NCBI GenBank assembly: GCA_031271755.1
Contig: JAISVB010000045.1
Location: 1 to 64,000 of the forward strand
Source: Culturomica sp.
GTDB lineage: Bacteria > Bacteroidota > Bacteroidia > Bacteroidales > Marinifilaceae
Length of the DNA: 64,000 bases
Direction: 5' to 3'
The position numbers were made by a program, and so were the translations under genes. Below the pieces are notes generated by a model. It searched no databases. It was not told the origin of the DNA and saw only the letters and a list, made by a program, of their open reading frames with translations. Position 1 is the stretch's first letter. Each line of letters starts with the position of its first letter. This document shows positions 42,887-51,824 of the stretch, one piece after another.

Positions 42887-44092
42887 TTATTTTACCTTAT
42901 ACGCCATCAGGGTATTCCCGTGGCGCAAATACATAACGCCCCGGTAAAGTACCGGATGCGCCCAGTGTTGTGCGGTGCCGAGGGTGATCATGAATTTGCT
43001 GACGATGTCGAACTTCTCCGGCGTTGCCTTGGCCAGCGCCATCTCTCCGCGGTCGGTGTAGCAGTAAAGCATGCCGTCGTTGGCGATGATGTTGCCCATT
43101 GCCAGGCCTGCTGTCTTCCATTTTATGGCTCCGGTATTCCACTCTGCGCAAAACCAGTACCGGTTAGCGTCGCCGGAACCGTAGATGTAGTCGCCGACTT
43201 TTACCATAGCGCCGATGCGGTTGTCCAGTTCACCGGAGAACCACACCTCCTCCGCCTTCCGTCCGCCGTCGGTGAGGCGCAGCATGGTGGTGCCCCGGCC
43301 GTATCCGCTGGTGCATAACACCATGTTGTTGCTGTATACGGGCGTATTGGCGTGTACCGAATGGCGGTTTTTATTTTCGTGCGACCAAAGTTTTTCTCCA
43401 TTGGCGGCGTTGATACCGATGATGTGGTTGGCCGTCAGGGTCACGATCTGGGGAATTTCCTGATCGGCAATGTAGAGCGGTGAGCAGTAGGCCGACTTGT
43501 CGCCCTCTCCCGGGGAGCTCCAAATCAGGTCGCCGGTGTTTTTGTTCAGTGCGACGATGTTGTGTTCTGCTCCGCCGGGCGTGGCGATGAGTTTTTCACC
43601 GACGATCAGCGGTGTTTCGCAAATACCCCATTGTATGTTGGAGCCGTTAAAATCCTGTACAAAACTTTTTTTCCAGACGACGTTCAGGCTTTGCTGGTCG
43701 ATGCAGTAGATTTCGGCCGTTCCCGTGACGAGGTACAGTTTGCCTTCGCTGATGGTAATGGTGCCGCGCGTCCCGTTATAGCTTTCCGCCCATTCGGGGC
43801 CGTACTCCTTTTTGTTGAGCAGTTTGCCGTTCGTGTCGAATACGTAGATGTATCCCGTTTTCTCCGTCATTCCGCTTATGTAGAGTTTGCCGGCGTCGAT
43901 CGCCACGGAAGAGTGTCCCTCTCCCAAACCGTCGTAGTGCCACAGCAGTTCGGGGCCGCCTTCCGGCCACACTTTCAGGAGTCCGGCTTCGTGGTAGATG
44001 CCCGTGCGGTCGGTTCCGCGCCATTGGATGTTTTCCTGTGCCGGTAACGACAGCGTGAGTAGCGCAAAACAGAAGATAAGTGTTCTTTTCAT
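42887..44092 (-). CDS. periplasmic PQQ-like beta-propeller protein (family A, copy 2)
   Basis: A 401-residue paralogue of 39341-40546: same length, signal peptide MKRTLIFCFALLTLSLPAQ, mature start NIQWRGTDRTGIYHEAGLLKVWPEGGPELLW and end TLMAYKVK. Blade sequences align along the whole protein (e.g. KATPEKFDIVSKF against RATPEKFDIIAKF). The two copies therefore arose by duplication and are now separated by the family B gene and a BRO gene. Role as for the other copy is unknown; an interaction scaffold in the periplasm is likely. Confidence 0.82.
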   Translation of the reverse strand: MKRTLIFCFALLTLSLPAQENIQWRGTDRTGIYHEAGLLKVWPEGGPELLWHYDGLGEGHSSVAIDAGKLYISGMTEKTGYIYVFDTNGKLLNKKEYGPEWAESYNGTRGTITISEGKLYLVTGTAEIYCIDQQSLNVVWKKSFVQDFNGSNIQWGICETPLIVGEKLIATPGGAEHNIVALNKNTGDLIWSSPGEGDKSAYCSPLYIADQEIPQIVTLTANHIIGINAANGEKLWSHENKNRHSVHANTPVYSNNMVLCTSGYGRGTTMLRLTDGGRKAEEVWFSGELDNRIGAMVKVGDYIYGSGDANRYWFCAEWNTGAIKWKTAGLAMGNIIANDGMLYCYTDRGEMALAKATPEKFDIVSKFMITLGTAQHWAHPVLYRGVMYLRHGNTLMAYKVK

Positions 44093-44117
44093 GGTAGATA
44101 GGATTTATGGTTAAAAT

Positions 44118-44432
44118 TTATGCTTCATTTTCCTGAGAATCGTGTTCGGAAAGCTTGTTCGATTCGTTGCGTTTACCGAGTTGTTTAGCATTTGTAAGCC
44201 GCATTTTCCCGTCAGGAGCAAGCATTTTCAACTGGTAACAATTTGTAACCACTTCATTTCCTTCCGTGACCAATCGACCCTTTAAAACTTTCCAATATTT
44301 TCTTGCTGTTTGATAATCGCTTTCTGTCAATACAGCACATATATCTACCACCGACAACCACCACTTCCCTTGCTCCCCGTCCCAAACAGAACGCACTTGA
44401 TGTGGATGAAACAGTTGTATTTTATTTTCCAT
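44118..44432 (-). pseudogene. short BRO-N fragment
   Basis: A 104-residue product with the Bro-N domain (VRSVWDGEQGKWWLSVVDICAVLTESDYQTARKYWKVLKGRL) but without the roughly 170 residues that follow in the intact relative at 40592-41437. After RLTNAKQLGKRNESNK the sequence ends in a short charged tail. It may be a truncated gene or a naturally short family member. It lies 25 bp upstream of the family A propeller copy 2 start and 84 bp from the cyclase gene. Confidence 0.55.
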
Positions 44433-44516
44433 TGTGTTGTATTTATGGGACTCAAGTACTTAAACAAAATCTGATTTTAAAACCATACAAGTCCATACAT
44501 CAGACACTTTTAACAG

Positions 44517-46250
44517 CTAACAGTTTAGTGCTGCTGTATTAGCATATCGTGCAGCCAGCTTCTTCAACGCATTTAGCACAAACGTCAGGTTATACAGCTC
44601 TTCCGAAGACCACAGCCGGGAAAAATACAACCCGATCGGTTCGCGCCGGTACAACGCTCCGGCCCCGTATTTCCGGTAAAGATAGTCAAAAGCCTGTTCT
44701 AAAACTACAGTTCCCGTTTCCGGGAAGGAGGACAATGCACTCAACGCCCGCGCCGTCAGCGTCACCTTGGACGGCACCCCTTGAGCGCCTCCCCAGCCGC
44801 CGTCGGCGTTCTGCGTGGAGAGGATATATTTCAGGCCTTTCTGCGCCATCTCCCGGGCAACCGGTTCCGGGGAGCCGGCTAAATACTCCACCGTCATCGC
44901 TGTGCCGTAGAGCGGCGAGCGTTCGTCTCCGGCATCCTGATCCCCGAACCAGAGGGGCGTCCAGGAGCCGTCGGCGGCTTGTGCGCGCAGCATCCATTTC
45001 AGCAGGCGCGCCGTGCTGTTCCGGCACTTTTTTTGCAGGTTGCCGGGGAGGGCGTTTTGCCAGAGCCCAAAGGCTAACAGGGCGTGGGCGGATATGTCCG
45101 GGCTGCTCCGGTCGAAAGGAAGTTTTCCCCATCCTTTGCAAAAGGTGGGCATGCCGCCGTCGCTGTTTTGGAGCGCCAGCAGCCATTCGATCCCTTTCCC
45201 GACCTCCGGGCAGTAGCCGCCGTCAAGGATGTGCAGGGCAACCAAAGCGCCGGCGGTGTCGTCGGCATCGGGCACGGCGCCCGGCAGGTCCGTCCATCCC
45301 CATCCCCCCTCTTTCGCTCCGGTGAAAGGGTGTTTACAGGCAAAAGCGTTTTGTTTGATCCGTTCGGCAAGGGCGGATTTGTCCGGGATGTCATCGCCTA
45401 ATGCCCTTACACTGAGCGCCGTCACCCAACAGGCCAGATCGGTGTCGATGGGCCAGGAGCCGTCCGGGCGGACATGGCCGGCCAGGAAAGCGGCGCCCCG
45501 TTGCGTAGCCACATGATCCCGGTAACCGGCCCCGCTCATGCACATCGCCACGAATGCGGTCAGGGGAGCGGCTTCGAGGAATCCGCCGTGGGCGGGCTGG
45601 AGCCTCTCCAATACCCGGAGCGACTGACCGATAAAAGTTTTGCGCAAAGGCGACAACAACCCCTTTTTTCCCCGCTTAAACCGTAAGATCCCCACCGCGA
45701 TCAGGGCGGGAATAGCGTAGCTCACCACCGGAAGCCGGAAGAAGCGGAACAGTTTCTGCGGCAACACCGACACTTCAAAAGGCAATTGCGGTATCTTTTC
45801 CCAGCCGGAGATGATACCGGCCAAGGCGCACATCACCAGGATGGGAGCAGAGAAGGTGAGGTCTTTCCCGTAGTAGTCCAGCACCCCCTTCACCATCTGC
45901 CGGTCTGTCAATCCCCCGAACTTTTCGGTCAAATACTCCTGTGTTTGCTGTGGCGCTTCCCCCACTGCCGAAAGAGCGGCATACGCCAGCAGCGTAGCCG
46001 TCATGTTGGAGGGGCTTTCGATGCTGTCCCCCCAGGAGCCGTTAGGGTGCATGGTGCCGGTCAGCCAGGCCGCCCCGTTCCGGATATAAGAGGCGTACTT
46101 CTCCTGATCCGTCAAATACAATGCAAAAACAGCCACGGAAGTAGAGATCGCGCTGGACGACAAGTCGCCCCTCCAGATGGAACCATCCGCAGGCCGCTTG
46201 GCCAGGAGCTGCTCCCGGAGGGATCGGATCATTTCGTCGATTGGCCTCAT
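44517..46250 (-). CDS. squalene-hopene-cyclase-like class II terpene cyclase
   Basis: A 577-residue protein with repeated QW-type toroid motifs, e.g. LQNSDGGMPTF, AQAADGSWTPLW and STQNADGGWGG. It carries the class II acid motif DADD at residues 328-331 (VPDADDTAGALVAL), equivalent to DxDD in squalene-hopene cyclase. It is shorter than SHC (about 630), has a hydrophobic insert around residues 160-195 that could contact the membrane, and no squalene synthase or hpn genes lie nearby. The motif indicates protonation-initiated cyclisation of an isoprenoid; whether the substrate is squalene is unknown. It is first in the minus-strand block that ends with the NapH-like gene. Confidence 0.85.
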   Translation of the reverse strand: MRPIDEMIRSLREQLLAKRPADGSIWRGDLSSSAISTSVAVFALYLTDQEKYASYIRNGAAWLTGTMHPNGSWGDSIESPSNMTATLLAYAALSAVGEAPQQTQEYLTEKFGGLTDRQMVKGVLDYYGKDLTFSAPILVMCALAGIISGWEKIPQLPFEVSVLPQKLFRFFRLPVVSYAIPALIAVGILRFKRGKKGLLSPLRKTFIGQSLRVLERLQPAHGGFLEAAPLTAFVAMCMSGAGYRDHVATQRGAAFLAGHVRPDGSWPIDTDLACWVTALSVRALGDDIPDKSALAERIKQNAFACKHPFTGAKEGGWGWTDLPGAVPDADDTAGALVALHILDGGYCPEVGKGIEWLLALQNSDGGMPTFCKGWGKLPFDRSSPDISAHALLAFGLWQNALPGNLQKKCRNSTARLLKWMLRAQAADGSWTPLWFGDQDAGDERSPLYGTAMTVEYLAGSPEPVAREMAQKGLKYILSTQNADGGWGGAQGVPSKVTLTARALSALSSFPETGTVVLEQAFDYLYRKYGAGALYRREPIGLYFSRLWSSEELYNLTFVLNALKKLAARYANTAALNC

Positions 46251-46544
46251 TTTCCCTGTTTAGATGGATGGTTCCGTCCGCTTCCGCACACTTTCAGGAA
46301 GTGATCGTACGGTGCAAAAGGGAATGCAATATACAATCAATCAGGCGTTTTACAAAGGAAATGGAAGTTTTTTTATAAATGGGCGTATTGCTGTATTTTT
46401 CGGGATTTCCGGGACGGGAACAGCCTTTTTTAACTCGATCATTTAAGCAAAATCATCCCTGTCTGAGGGACAAAACCAGGAAAATTATCCCTGTGAGAGT
46501 GCGTTTTTACGATTTTTCTCCCTCTGTGAGTGCTCATTCGGCTT

Positions 46545-47338
46545 TCACGGAAGTATGCCAAAATACCTCAAAGCGTTCATAACACCGTCTTCGTCCACCG
46601 GATCTGTCACATAATTCGCCGCCGCCTTCACATCGTCCCCGGCATTTCCCATTGCCACGCCGATCGCGGCGTGCGTCAACATGGGAATATCGTTTCCGCC
46701 GTCGCCGAATGCAACAGTACCCCCGTTGTCCATCCCAAAATAGTCCGTAAACACCTCCATCCCGGTAGCCTTATTCATCCCCCTTACATTGAAATCCGCA
46801 AAATCGGGATGCCAGCGGCTGCTTTCGCAATCCATCAGCACACGCTTCAACAGCTCCCTTTCCCGCTCCGGATCCACAAATGCGCTCAACTGCAACACCT
46901 CCTCTTCCACCATCTCCGAAACATCCTTCACCGGCGGAACAGGAAGATTGACAAGCTGATGAACATGCAACACCGTATCACCCGCACAATTCGTGAAACT
47001 CCCCCTGCTTGTCGTAAACTCACACGGAAACGGCCGCTCCTTCAACTCAACCGCCAATCGCCTCAGGCTCTCCTTAGACAAAAGATGCCGGGCGATCACG
47101 TTCCCCCTCGAATCCATACAGCACGAACCGTTCGACGTAATATACCCGTCAAACTCCAAACCGCCCAAATCACCGATATCCCCGAAAGCCCGGCCGGTTG
47201 AAATGATGACCTTCACCCCCTTCTCCCGGAGCCGGCCAATCGCCTCCCGCGCAGACGCCGGAACAGCGTGTGTCTTGAAACTGACCAGTGTTCCGTCAAT
47301 ATCAAAAAAAACGCCTGAGGTTGTACCGTCTGCTCCAT
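46545..47338 (-). CDS. Cof/HAD-superfamily phosphatase, frameshifted near the N-terminus
   Basis: The conserved frame reads FFDIDGTLVSFKTHAVPASAREAIGRLREKGVKVIISTGRAF, then a C2-type cap, and ends with GGTVAFGDGGNDIPMLTHAAIGVAMGNAG, the usual HAD motif IV with both aspartates. This frame has no start codon: it opens after a TGA and contains no ATG, GTG or TTG before the DIDG motif. An ATG at 47336-47338 in another frame encodes MEQTVQPQAFF and would join perfectly if the run of eight T (47304-47311, A on the plus strand) had nine. Translation from the internal GTG at 47216 would lose the nucleophile. Either slippage, phase variation or a sequence error is involved. Confidence 0.8.
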
Positions 47339-47560
47339 ACCGCCTATACCCTCTTTTTCGGTTTCACTTTACAACCGACCAGCCGGACAACATCCCTTTT
47401 CACCGGGTATTTTAAGCACCTGTACATAGTGGTAAAGGTAACAAATAAGCCAACAACTACTATACTTGCGTACCGGAAAATATTTCACTTTTATGTTACT
47501 TCGTATAAATTTGATATGGAAACAGCCGTCATTTATTACGTGTGCGTTGGAATATATTTT

Positions 47561-47568
47561 TAACTTTG
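47561..47568 (+). promoter_or_regulatory. -7 box of the glycosylase-like gene
   Basis: TAACTTTG followed by C is a perfect TAnnTTTG, 41 bases before the ATG at 47610. Confidence 0.5.
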
Positions 47569-47609
47569 CAAAAAGAGTGATGTTTCTGCCGGTTGCGGGC
47601 GGGGGATAA

Positions 47610-48213
47610 ATGCAGAAAGATATGGATACAGGATGTGATTTCAATTGTACGGATGTGATCATCCGGAAGTATTTTCAGGCGAGTCCGGAGAAGAAGGATG
47701 CCGTGAAGCTGATCCTTGTTTCGGAAGCGTTGCCGGAAAACATGGAGGATTATTTTGACGGAAAGGGAGAGCCCCGGTTCCTGAAAAATACGAATACGGT
47801 ATTCCGGGCATTGGGGTATAATTACCGGACGTATGACGATTATCTGGATAACGGGATATACCTGACGACGGCGATCAAGTGCGTTAAAAAAGGGTATCTG
47901 GTGGGGGCGGAAACGATCCGGAACTGTTCGTTGCATTTGGAGAGGGAGTTGGAGGAGTTCAGGAACAGGCGGGTAGTGATGCTAATGGGGGATGTGGCGA
48001 TCAAGGCGATGAATTATATCGGGAAAAGGAAGTTGAATGAGCGGATCATTCCGGCGGGGTCGACTTATAAGATCAGGAGTGGGGTCTATGAATCGCACGG
48101 GGTACGGTTTTTTCCGTCGTATACGCAAACGGGCGAAAGCTTCGGACTGGAAAAACAAAGTACGAATGATCGAAGAGGATGTCAGAGAAGCACTAAAAAT
48201 TGTACATATATGA
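47610..48213 (+). CDS. uracil-DNA-glycosylase-superfamily protein, frameshifted at its 3' end
   Basis: Residues up to about 180 match a UDG-fold family: LILVSEALPENMEDYF, YLTTAIKCVKK, IRNCSLHLERELEEF, RRVVMLMGDVAIKAMN, and IPAGSTYKI...FPSYTQTGESFGLEK. After that the open frame continues into QSTNDRRGCQRST, which looks unnatural. A second frame encodes KVRMIEEDVREALKIVHI and a TGA at 48211-48213, a typical end for the family. Removing one A from the AAAAA run at 48151-48155 joins the two. As written, the frame instead fuses to the downstream DUF3795 gene, giving one 318-residue open frame to 48566. Activity on uracil in DNA is unproven. Confidence 0.7.
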
Positions 48214-48566
48214 AAGAGTTAATTGCATGTTGCGGATTGGATTGCGAGAATTGTGACGCCCGCATAGCTACGGTCAGGAATGATGATGCATTGAGAGAAG
48301 AAACCGCCCGGAAATGGAGCGCCATGAATAATGTGCCGGAGATCACGGCAGAGACGATCAATTGTATGGGGTGCCGGACAGGAGGCGTGAAGTTTGCGTT
48401 TTGCAGCGATCTTTGCGAGATCCGCAAATGTGTGCAGGGAAAAGGGTTTGATACCTGCGGGGATTGCGAGGAGTTAGAGGAGTGCCGGGTGGTGGGCGCT
48501 GTTTTGGAGCATGCTCCGGGCGCGAAGGAGAATCTCATGGCAGAAAGAGGTGAAAAAAGAGTTTAA
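48210..48566 (+). CDS. DUF3795 cysteine-rich protein
   Basis: The ATG at 48210 overlaps the TGA of the glycosylase-like frame (ATGA). The 118-residue product starts MKELIACCGLDCENC, the DUF3795 signature, and has further cysteines in INCMGCRTG, FCSDLCEIRKCV, DTCGDCEEL and EECR. The many cysteines suggest zinc or Fe-S binding; the function is unknown. It is a normal stand-alone gene in other genomes, as far as I know, so the open frame joining it to the upstream gene is most likely due to the frameshift. Confidence 0.78.
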   Translation: MKELIACCGLDCENCDARIATVRNDDALREETARKWSAMNNVPEITAETINCMGCRTGGVKFAFCSDLCEIRKCVQGKGFDTCGDCEELEECRVVGAVLEHAPGAKENLMAERGEKRV

Positions 48567-48586
48567 ACCCTACAAAGAGAGCATGT

Positions 48587-49006
48587 ATGAAAAATGCAAT
48601 TGAAACCATCGGGAATTTAATCGATCACCAAAGTGTCAGTTTTATCAGTTCTGTAGATGAGGAGGGTTACCCAAATACAAAGGCCATGTTGGCGTCTGTG
48701 AAGCGGGAAGGGATCAGGACTTTTTACTGGCACACGAACAGTCCGTCCATGCGGGTAAAGCAGTACCGGAAGAATCCGAAAGCGTGTATCTATTTTTGCG
48801 ACAAGCGTTTCTTTCGCGGAGTGATGTTGAAGGGATGCATGGAGGTGGTGGATGATGATGCTGTAAAGAGGGAGATCTGGCGGGATGAGTTTTCGGTGTA
48901 TTACCGGGGCGGTGTGGACGGCGGGGATTTTATCCTGTTGAAGTTTACGGCGGAAACAGGAAGATTTTACAGTCATTTTCATTCGGAAGATTTTGAGGTA
49001 GAGTGA
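48587..49006 (+). CDS. pyridoxamine-5'-phosphate-oxidase-like flavin protein
   Basis: A 139-residue split-barrel protein: LIDHQSVSFISSVDEEGYPNTKAML at the N-terminus, TFYWHTNSPSMRVKQYRKNPKACIYF in the middle, and a C-terminal LLKFTAETGRFYSHFHSEDF. This is the general-stress-protein branch of the PNPOx-like superfamily, which binds FMN or related cofactors, rather than biosynthetic PdxH. It lies 20 bp after DUF3795. Confidence 0.82.
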   Translation: MKNAIETIGNLIDHQSVSFISSVDEEGYPNTKAMLASVKREGIRTFYWHTNSPSMRVKQYRKNPKACIYFCDKRFFRGVMLKGCMEVVDDDAVKREIWRDEFSVYYRGGVDGGDFILLKFTAETGRFYSHFHSEDFEVE

Positions 49007-49108
49007 GAGGATCGGCACTTTGAAAGACTTTCGGATTGCCTGCTCCCGAAGCATATATAAAAACCTTCCGACAGGCGCAAAGAGCCTGCCGGATATGAAC
49101 CGTAAGAA

Positions 49109-49960
49109 ATGGAAATAAAATCACTCGGGCAAACAGATGTTGAAACAATATTCAAAGCGTTCAGCCAGGCGTTTGCCGATTACGATGTGCAGGTGAACCG
49201 GGAACAACTCCGGGCAATGTGGAAAAGGCGCGGGTTTTCTCCCGACCTGTCGTTTGCTGCGTTTGAAGGGAAAGAGATGGTGTCATTTACACTGAACGGA
49301 GTCGGGTATTTCGACGGGATCTCGACCGCTTACGATACGGGAACAGGGACACTGAAGGAGCACCGGGGGAAAGGGCTGGCCACCGGGATCTTTGAATACG
49401 CAGTGCCGCATTTACAAGCGGCGAACATAGAACAGTACCTGCTGGAAGTATTGCAACACAACACAAAAGCGGTGGCGGTCTACCGGAAGCTGGGCTTCGA
49501 AGCGACCCGCGAGTTCAACTATTTTGTCTGGAAAAATGAAGAGCTGCACAATGAGGTAAAGGAGATGGACGAACGTTTTTCCGTAGATAGAATAGAGGTC
49601 GAAAAGTACCCTTTTATTACTGATTTCTGGGATTTTTATCCTTCGTGGCAAAACAGTTTTGAGTCCATTAAACGGGCGAAAGGGGATTTTATGGGCTGGG
49701 GAGTCTTTTTTGAAAAGAGGCTGGTGGGCTATGTGGTATTCGAGCCGGATTCGGGGGATGTGACACAGATAGCTGTCGACAAGGCGCATCGCAGAAAAGG
49801 AATTGCTTCATTGTTGCTGCGCGAGGCGGGTAAGTTCAACCGGATCGCCACGACCAAATTGTTGAATACGGATGTTTCCTGTACCTCGATCGTTGATTTT
49901 CTGAAAGCGAAAAACGTGGGGATCAGCGGGAAACAGTTTGAGATGATAAAGAAGATATGA
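49109..49960 (+). CDS. GNAT acetyltransferase (two-domain)
   Basis: A 283-residue protein with two GNAT halves. The first includes TLKEHRGKGLATGIFEYAVPHL with the acetyl-CoA-binding RGKGLA loop and LEVLQHNTKAVAVYRKLGF. The second contains IAVDKAHRRKGIASLLLREAGKF and VDFLKAKNVGISGKQFEM. Both P-loops look intact. The substrate is unknown. It stands alone, about 100 bp after the PNPOx-like gene. Confidence 0.83.
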   Translation: MEIKSLGQTDVETIFKAFSQAFADYDVQVNREQLRAMWKRRGFSPDLSFAAFEGKEMVSFTLNGVGYFDGISTAYDTGTGTLKEHRGKGLATGIFEYAVPHLQAANIEQYLLEVLQHNTKAVAVYRKLGFEATREFNYFVWKNEELHNEVKEMDERFSVDRIEVEKYPFITDFWDFYPSWQNSFESIKRAKGDFMGWGVFFEKRLVGYVVFEPDSGDVTQIAVDKAHRRKGIASLLLREAGKFNRIATTKLLNTDVSCTSIVDFLKAKNVGISGKQFEMIKKI

Positions 49961-50029
49961 AGAATATCCCCTGTCTGATACAAAATTCAGGGGATTTTAC
50001 CTCCGATTAGCGATAAAAACGATCAATTT

Positions 50030-50560
50030 ATGGAGACCGAACGACTGATTTTAAGAGCCTGGCAGGAGAGCGACGCCGAATCGCTTTACAGGTATGCCCG
50101 GGATCCCCGCATCGGGCCTATTGCCGGCTGGCCGCCGCATACAAGCGTGGGCAACAGCCGCGAGATCATCAAGAGCGTGCTTTCGGTAGCGGAAACATAT
50201 GCCCTCGTGCTAAAGGAAACAGGCGAAGCGGTCGGGAGTATCGGACTGATGACGGCGGACACCATTCACAGCGCCGAAATCGCGGCGGGTGAAGCCGAGA
50301 TCGGCTACTGGATCGGCCAACCCTTCTGGGGGCGGGGATTGATCCCGGAAGCTGTACGCGAACTGCTCCGGCACGCATTCGAGGATTTGCAGTATAGTGC
50401 CGTCTGGTGCGGTTATTACGACGGGAACGAAAAATCCAAACGGGTATCGGAGAAATGCAGGTTTGTTTACCACCACACGGAATACAACAAGCCTGTCCCC
50501 TTACTCAACGAATATCGCACGGAGCATTTCACCCGGATTTTACGGGAGGATTGGGGGTAA
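50030..50560 (+). CDS. RimJ/RimL-type GNAT acetyltransferase
   Basis: A 176-residue protein: METERLILRAWQESDAESLYRYARDPR at the N-terminus, AEIGYWIGQPFWGRGLIPEAVRELLRHAFEDL with the acetyl-CoA loop GRGLIPEA, and EKSKRVSEKCRFVYHHT. This family acetylates N-termini of ribosomal proteins or small molecules. The exact substrate cannot be told. Confidence 0.87.
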   Translation: METERLILRAWQESDAESLYRYARDPRIGPIAGWPPHTSVGNSREIIKSVLSVAETYALVLKETGEAVGSIGLMTADTIHSAEIAAGEAEIGYWIGQPFWGRGLIPEAVRELLRHAFEDLQYSAVWCGYYDGNEKSKRVSEKCRFVYHHTEYNKPVPLLNEYRTEHFTRILREDWG

Positions 50561-50785
50561 ATTTCTCAGTTTTGCCAATTCAAGTTTCTAATTCCCCGGA
50601 TCAAAGGTACCCACATTCTTTTTATCCATTCCGATAAAGATTTTATTCCGATAAAAAGCGTACTGGATATTTATAACAACCTGGACGGCAAGAAAACATG
50701 CTGGAAATACGAAGGGAAACATGCAGAAGCTCCGCTGAAATATCCCGAAACCCTTGTTCAGTATGTCAATGATATGATCAAATAA
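50561..50785 (+). pseudogene. C-terminal remnant of an alpha/beta hydrolase
   Basis: Directly after the GNAT stop an open frame without a start codon encodes a typical hydrolase end: IKGTHILFIHSDKDFIPI (the acidic residue of the triad in SDKDF), then WKYEGKHAEAPLKYPETLVQYVNDMIK with the catalytic His in GKHAEA. The nucleophile-bearing N-terminal two thirds are missing, so this is a decayed gene. Confidence 0.7.
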
Positions 50786-50824
50786 AATTGGGCGCAACCA
50801 TCATAAATTAACAAGAAGCCGAAC

Positions 50825-51559
50825 CTAATCTTCCAGGAATTTCGAAGCGTGCCGGGTCAAGGTTTTTGCCTCCCCCAACAACATGATTGTCACATCGGAA
50901 CCGTTATTTTCTTTGGTCATATAATGGTATGCCACCACCCTTATTTTTATTACCGCACCCTCAGAGAGGGCAGAGGTGTCGATCGCCGAACTGATCTTGT
51001 AGCCATTGTCCACAGGCTCAGTGGTAGAAGTTGTTGAACTATATTCGTCCATTCCGGGAGCATAGCACACCAATGCATAGCTATCGGCATGCTCAACTGG
51101 CTCCACAATGGCAGTCACATTAGTACCATCAAAGTTTAATTCTCTCACCGCAATCTCTCCCATTATGTTTTCTTTCTTTATCTCTATAAGGCAACTTTTA
51201 CTTTTTTCGTACACGTCTCTTTTTATGTAACCGTAATCGTCTTCATACTCATCATAAGATTCTACCGTAATGACATAATTTTGCCGCCTTTCTCGCATTG
51301 AAAACATGGTTTCGGCAATATCATCACTTACGATTTTCATATCATGAGTAAAAACTCCATCATAAATGTAAGCATCGTAAATATCTTTGTTGGCCGATAC
51401 CCTAAAATAAAGATTAAAGTTAACATGATCTCCCCTATTTTCCTGGATGACGTAACAGGAATACTTAAAGTCAGCCGGGGTTAAACTATCTATCAGCTCA
51501 AACAACTCGCATCCCCCAAAACCGATCATCATCAATATCAATACAACTAATTTCTTCAT
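50825..51559 (-). CDS. hypothetical lipoprotein
   Basis: The ATG at 51559 gives MKKLVVLILMMIGFGGCELFE, a lipoprotein signal with lipobox GFGGC; the frame is open for 18 more bases. The mature part of about 228 residues is mainly beta strands with acidic stretches (YDEYEDDYGYIKRDVYEK) and a C-terminal half that could be a fibronectin- or Ig-like fold (NVTAIVEPVEHADSYALVCYAPG...). I do not recognise the family. It lies alone between the hydrolase remnant and a long gene-free segment. Confidence 0.65.
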   Translation of the reverse strand: MKKLVVLILMMIGFGGCELFELIDSLTPADFKYSCYVIQENRGDHVNFNLYFRVSANKDIYDAYIYDGVFTHDMKIVSDDIAETMFSMRERRQNYVITVESYDEYEDDYGYIKRDVYEKSKSCLIEIKKENIMGEIAVRELNFDGTNVTAIVEPVEHADSYALVCYAPGMDEYSSTTSTTEPVDNGYKISSAIDTSALSEGAVIKIRVVAYHYMTKENNGSDVTIMLLGEAKTLTRHASKFLED

Positions 51560-51771
51560 ATATCCCGCTATTTTCACACTTCAAAGATAGTTTTTTTTAA
51601 TCATTTCAAATCACCACCGACACACAGATAAAGGTATATCGACCACCCTATATAAAGAGGGAGACGATCAATATCCTTCCGTCTTTGAGTTACAGCGACT
51701 GTGGGCCTGATCGTGCGACATTTGTTTCAACAACAGATTATTACGCATTTTTTGCATAAGAAATCAGCCCG

Positions 51772-51824
51772 TTTACACATTTTCGACATGAATAACGACT
51801 ATATTTTACACATTTTCGACACGA
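51772..51824. repeat. 33-bp-period tandem dyads without an adjacent ATPase
   Basis: The two copies share TTTACACATTTTCGACA and contain an inverted TTCG...CGAA core (perfect in the second). The period and layout match the dyads upstream of the ATPase at 25242, but no ATPase follows here. Confidence 0.55.

Noticed and set aside
34235-44092. PQQ-like propellers considered as quinoprotein dehydrogenases
   Set aside because: They are about 400-480 residues and lack the recognisable catalytic site and the usual length of those enzymes.
44517-46250. A hopanoid biosynthesis locus
   Set aside because: The cyclase has the DADD motif, but no squalene synthase or hpn genes are present.
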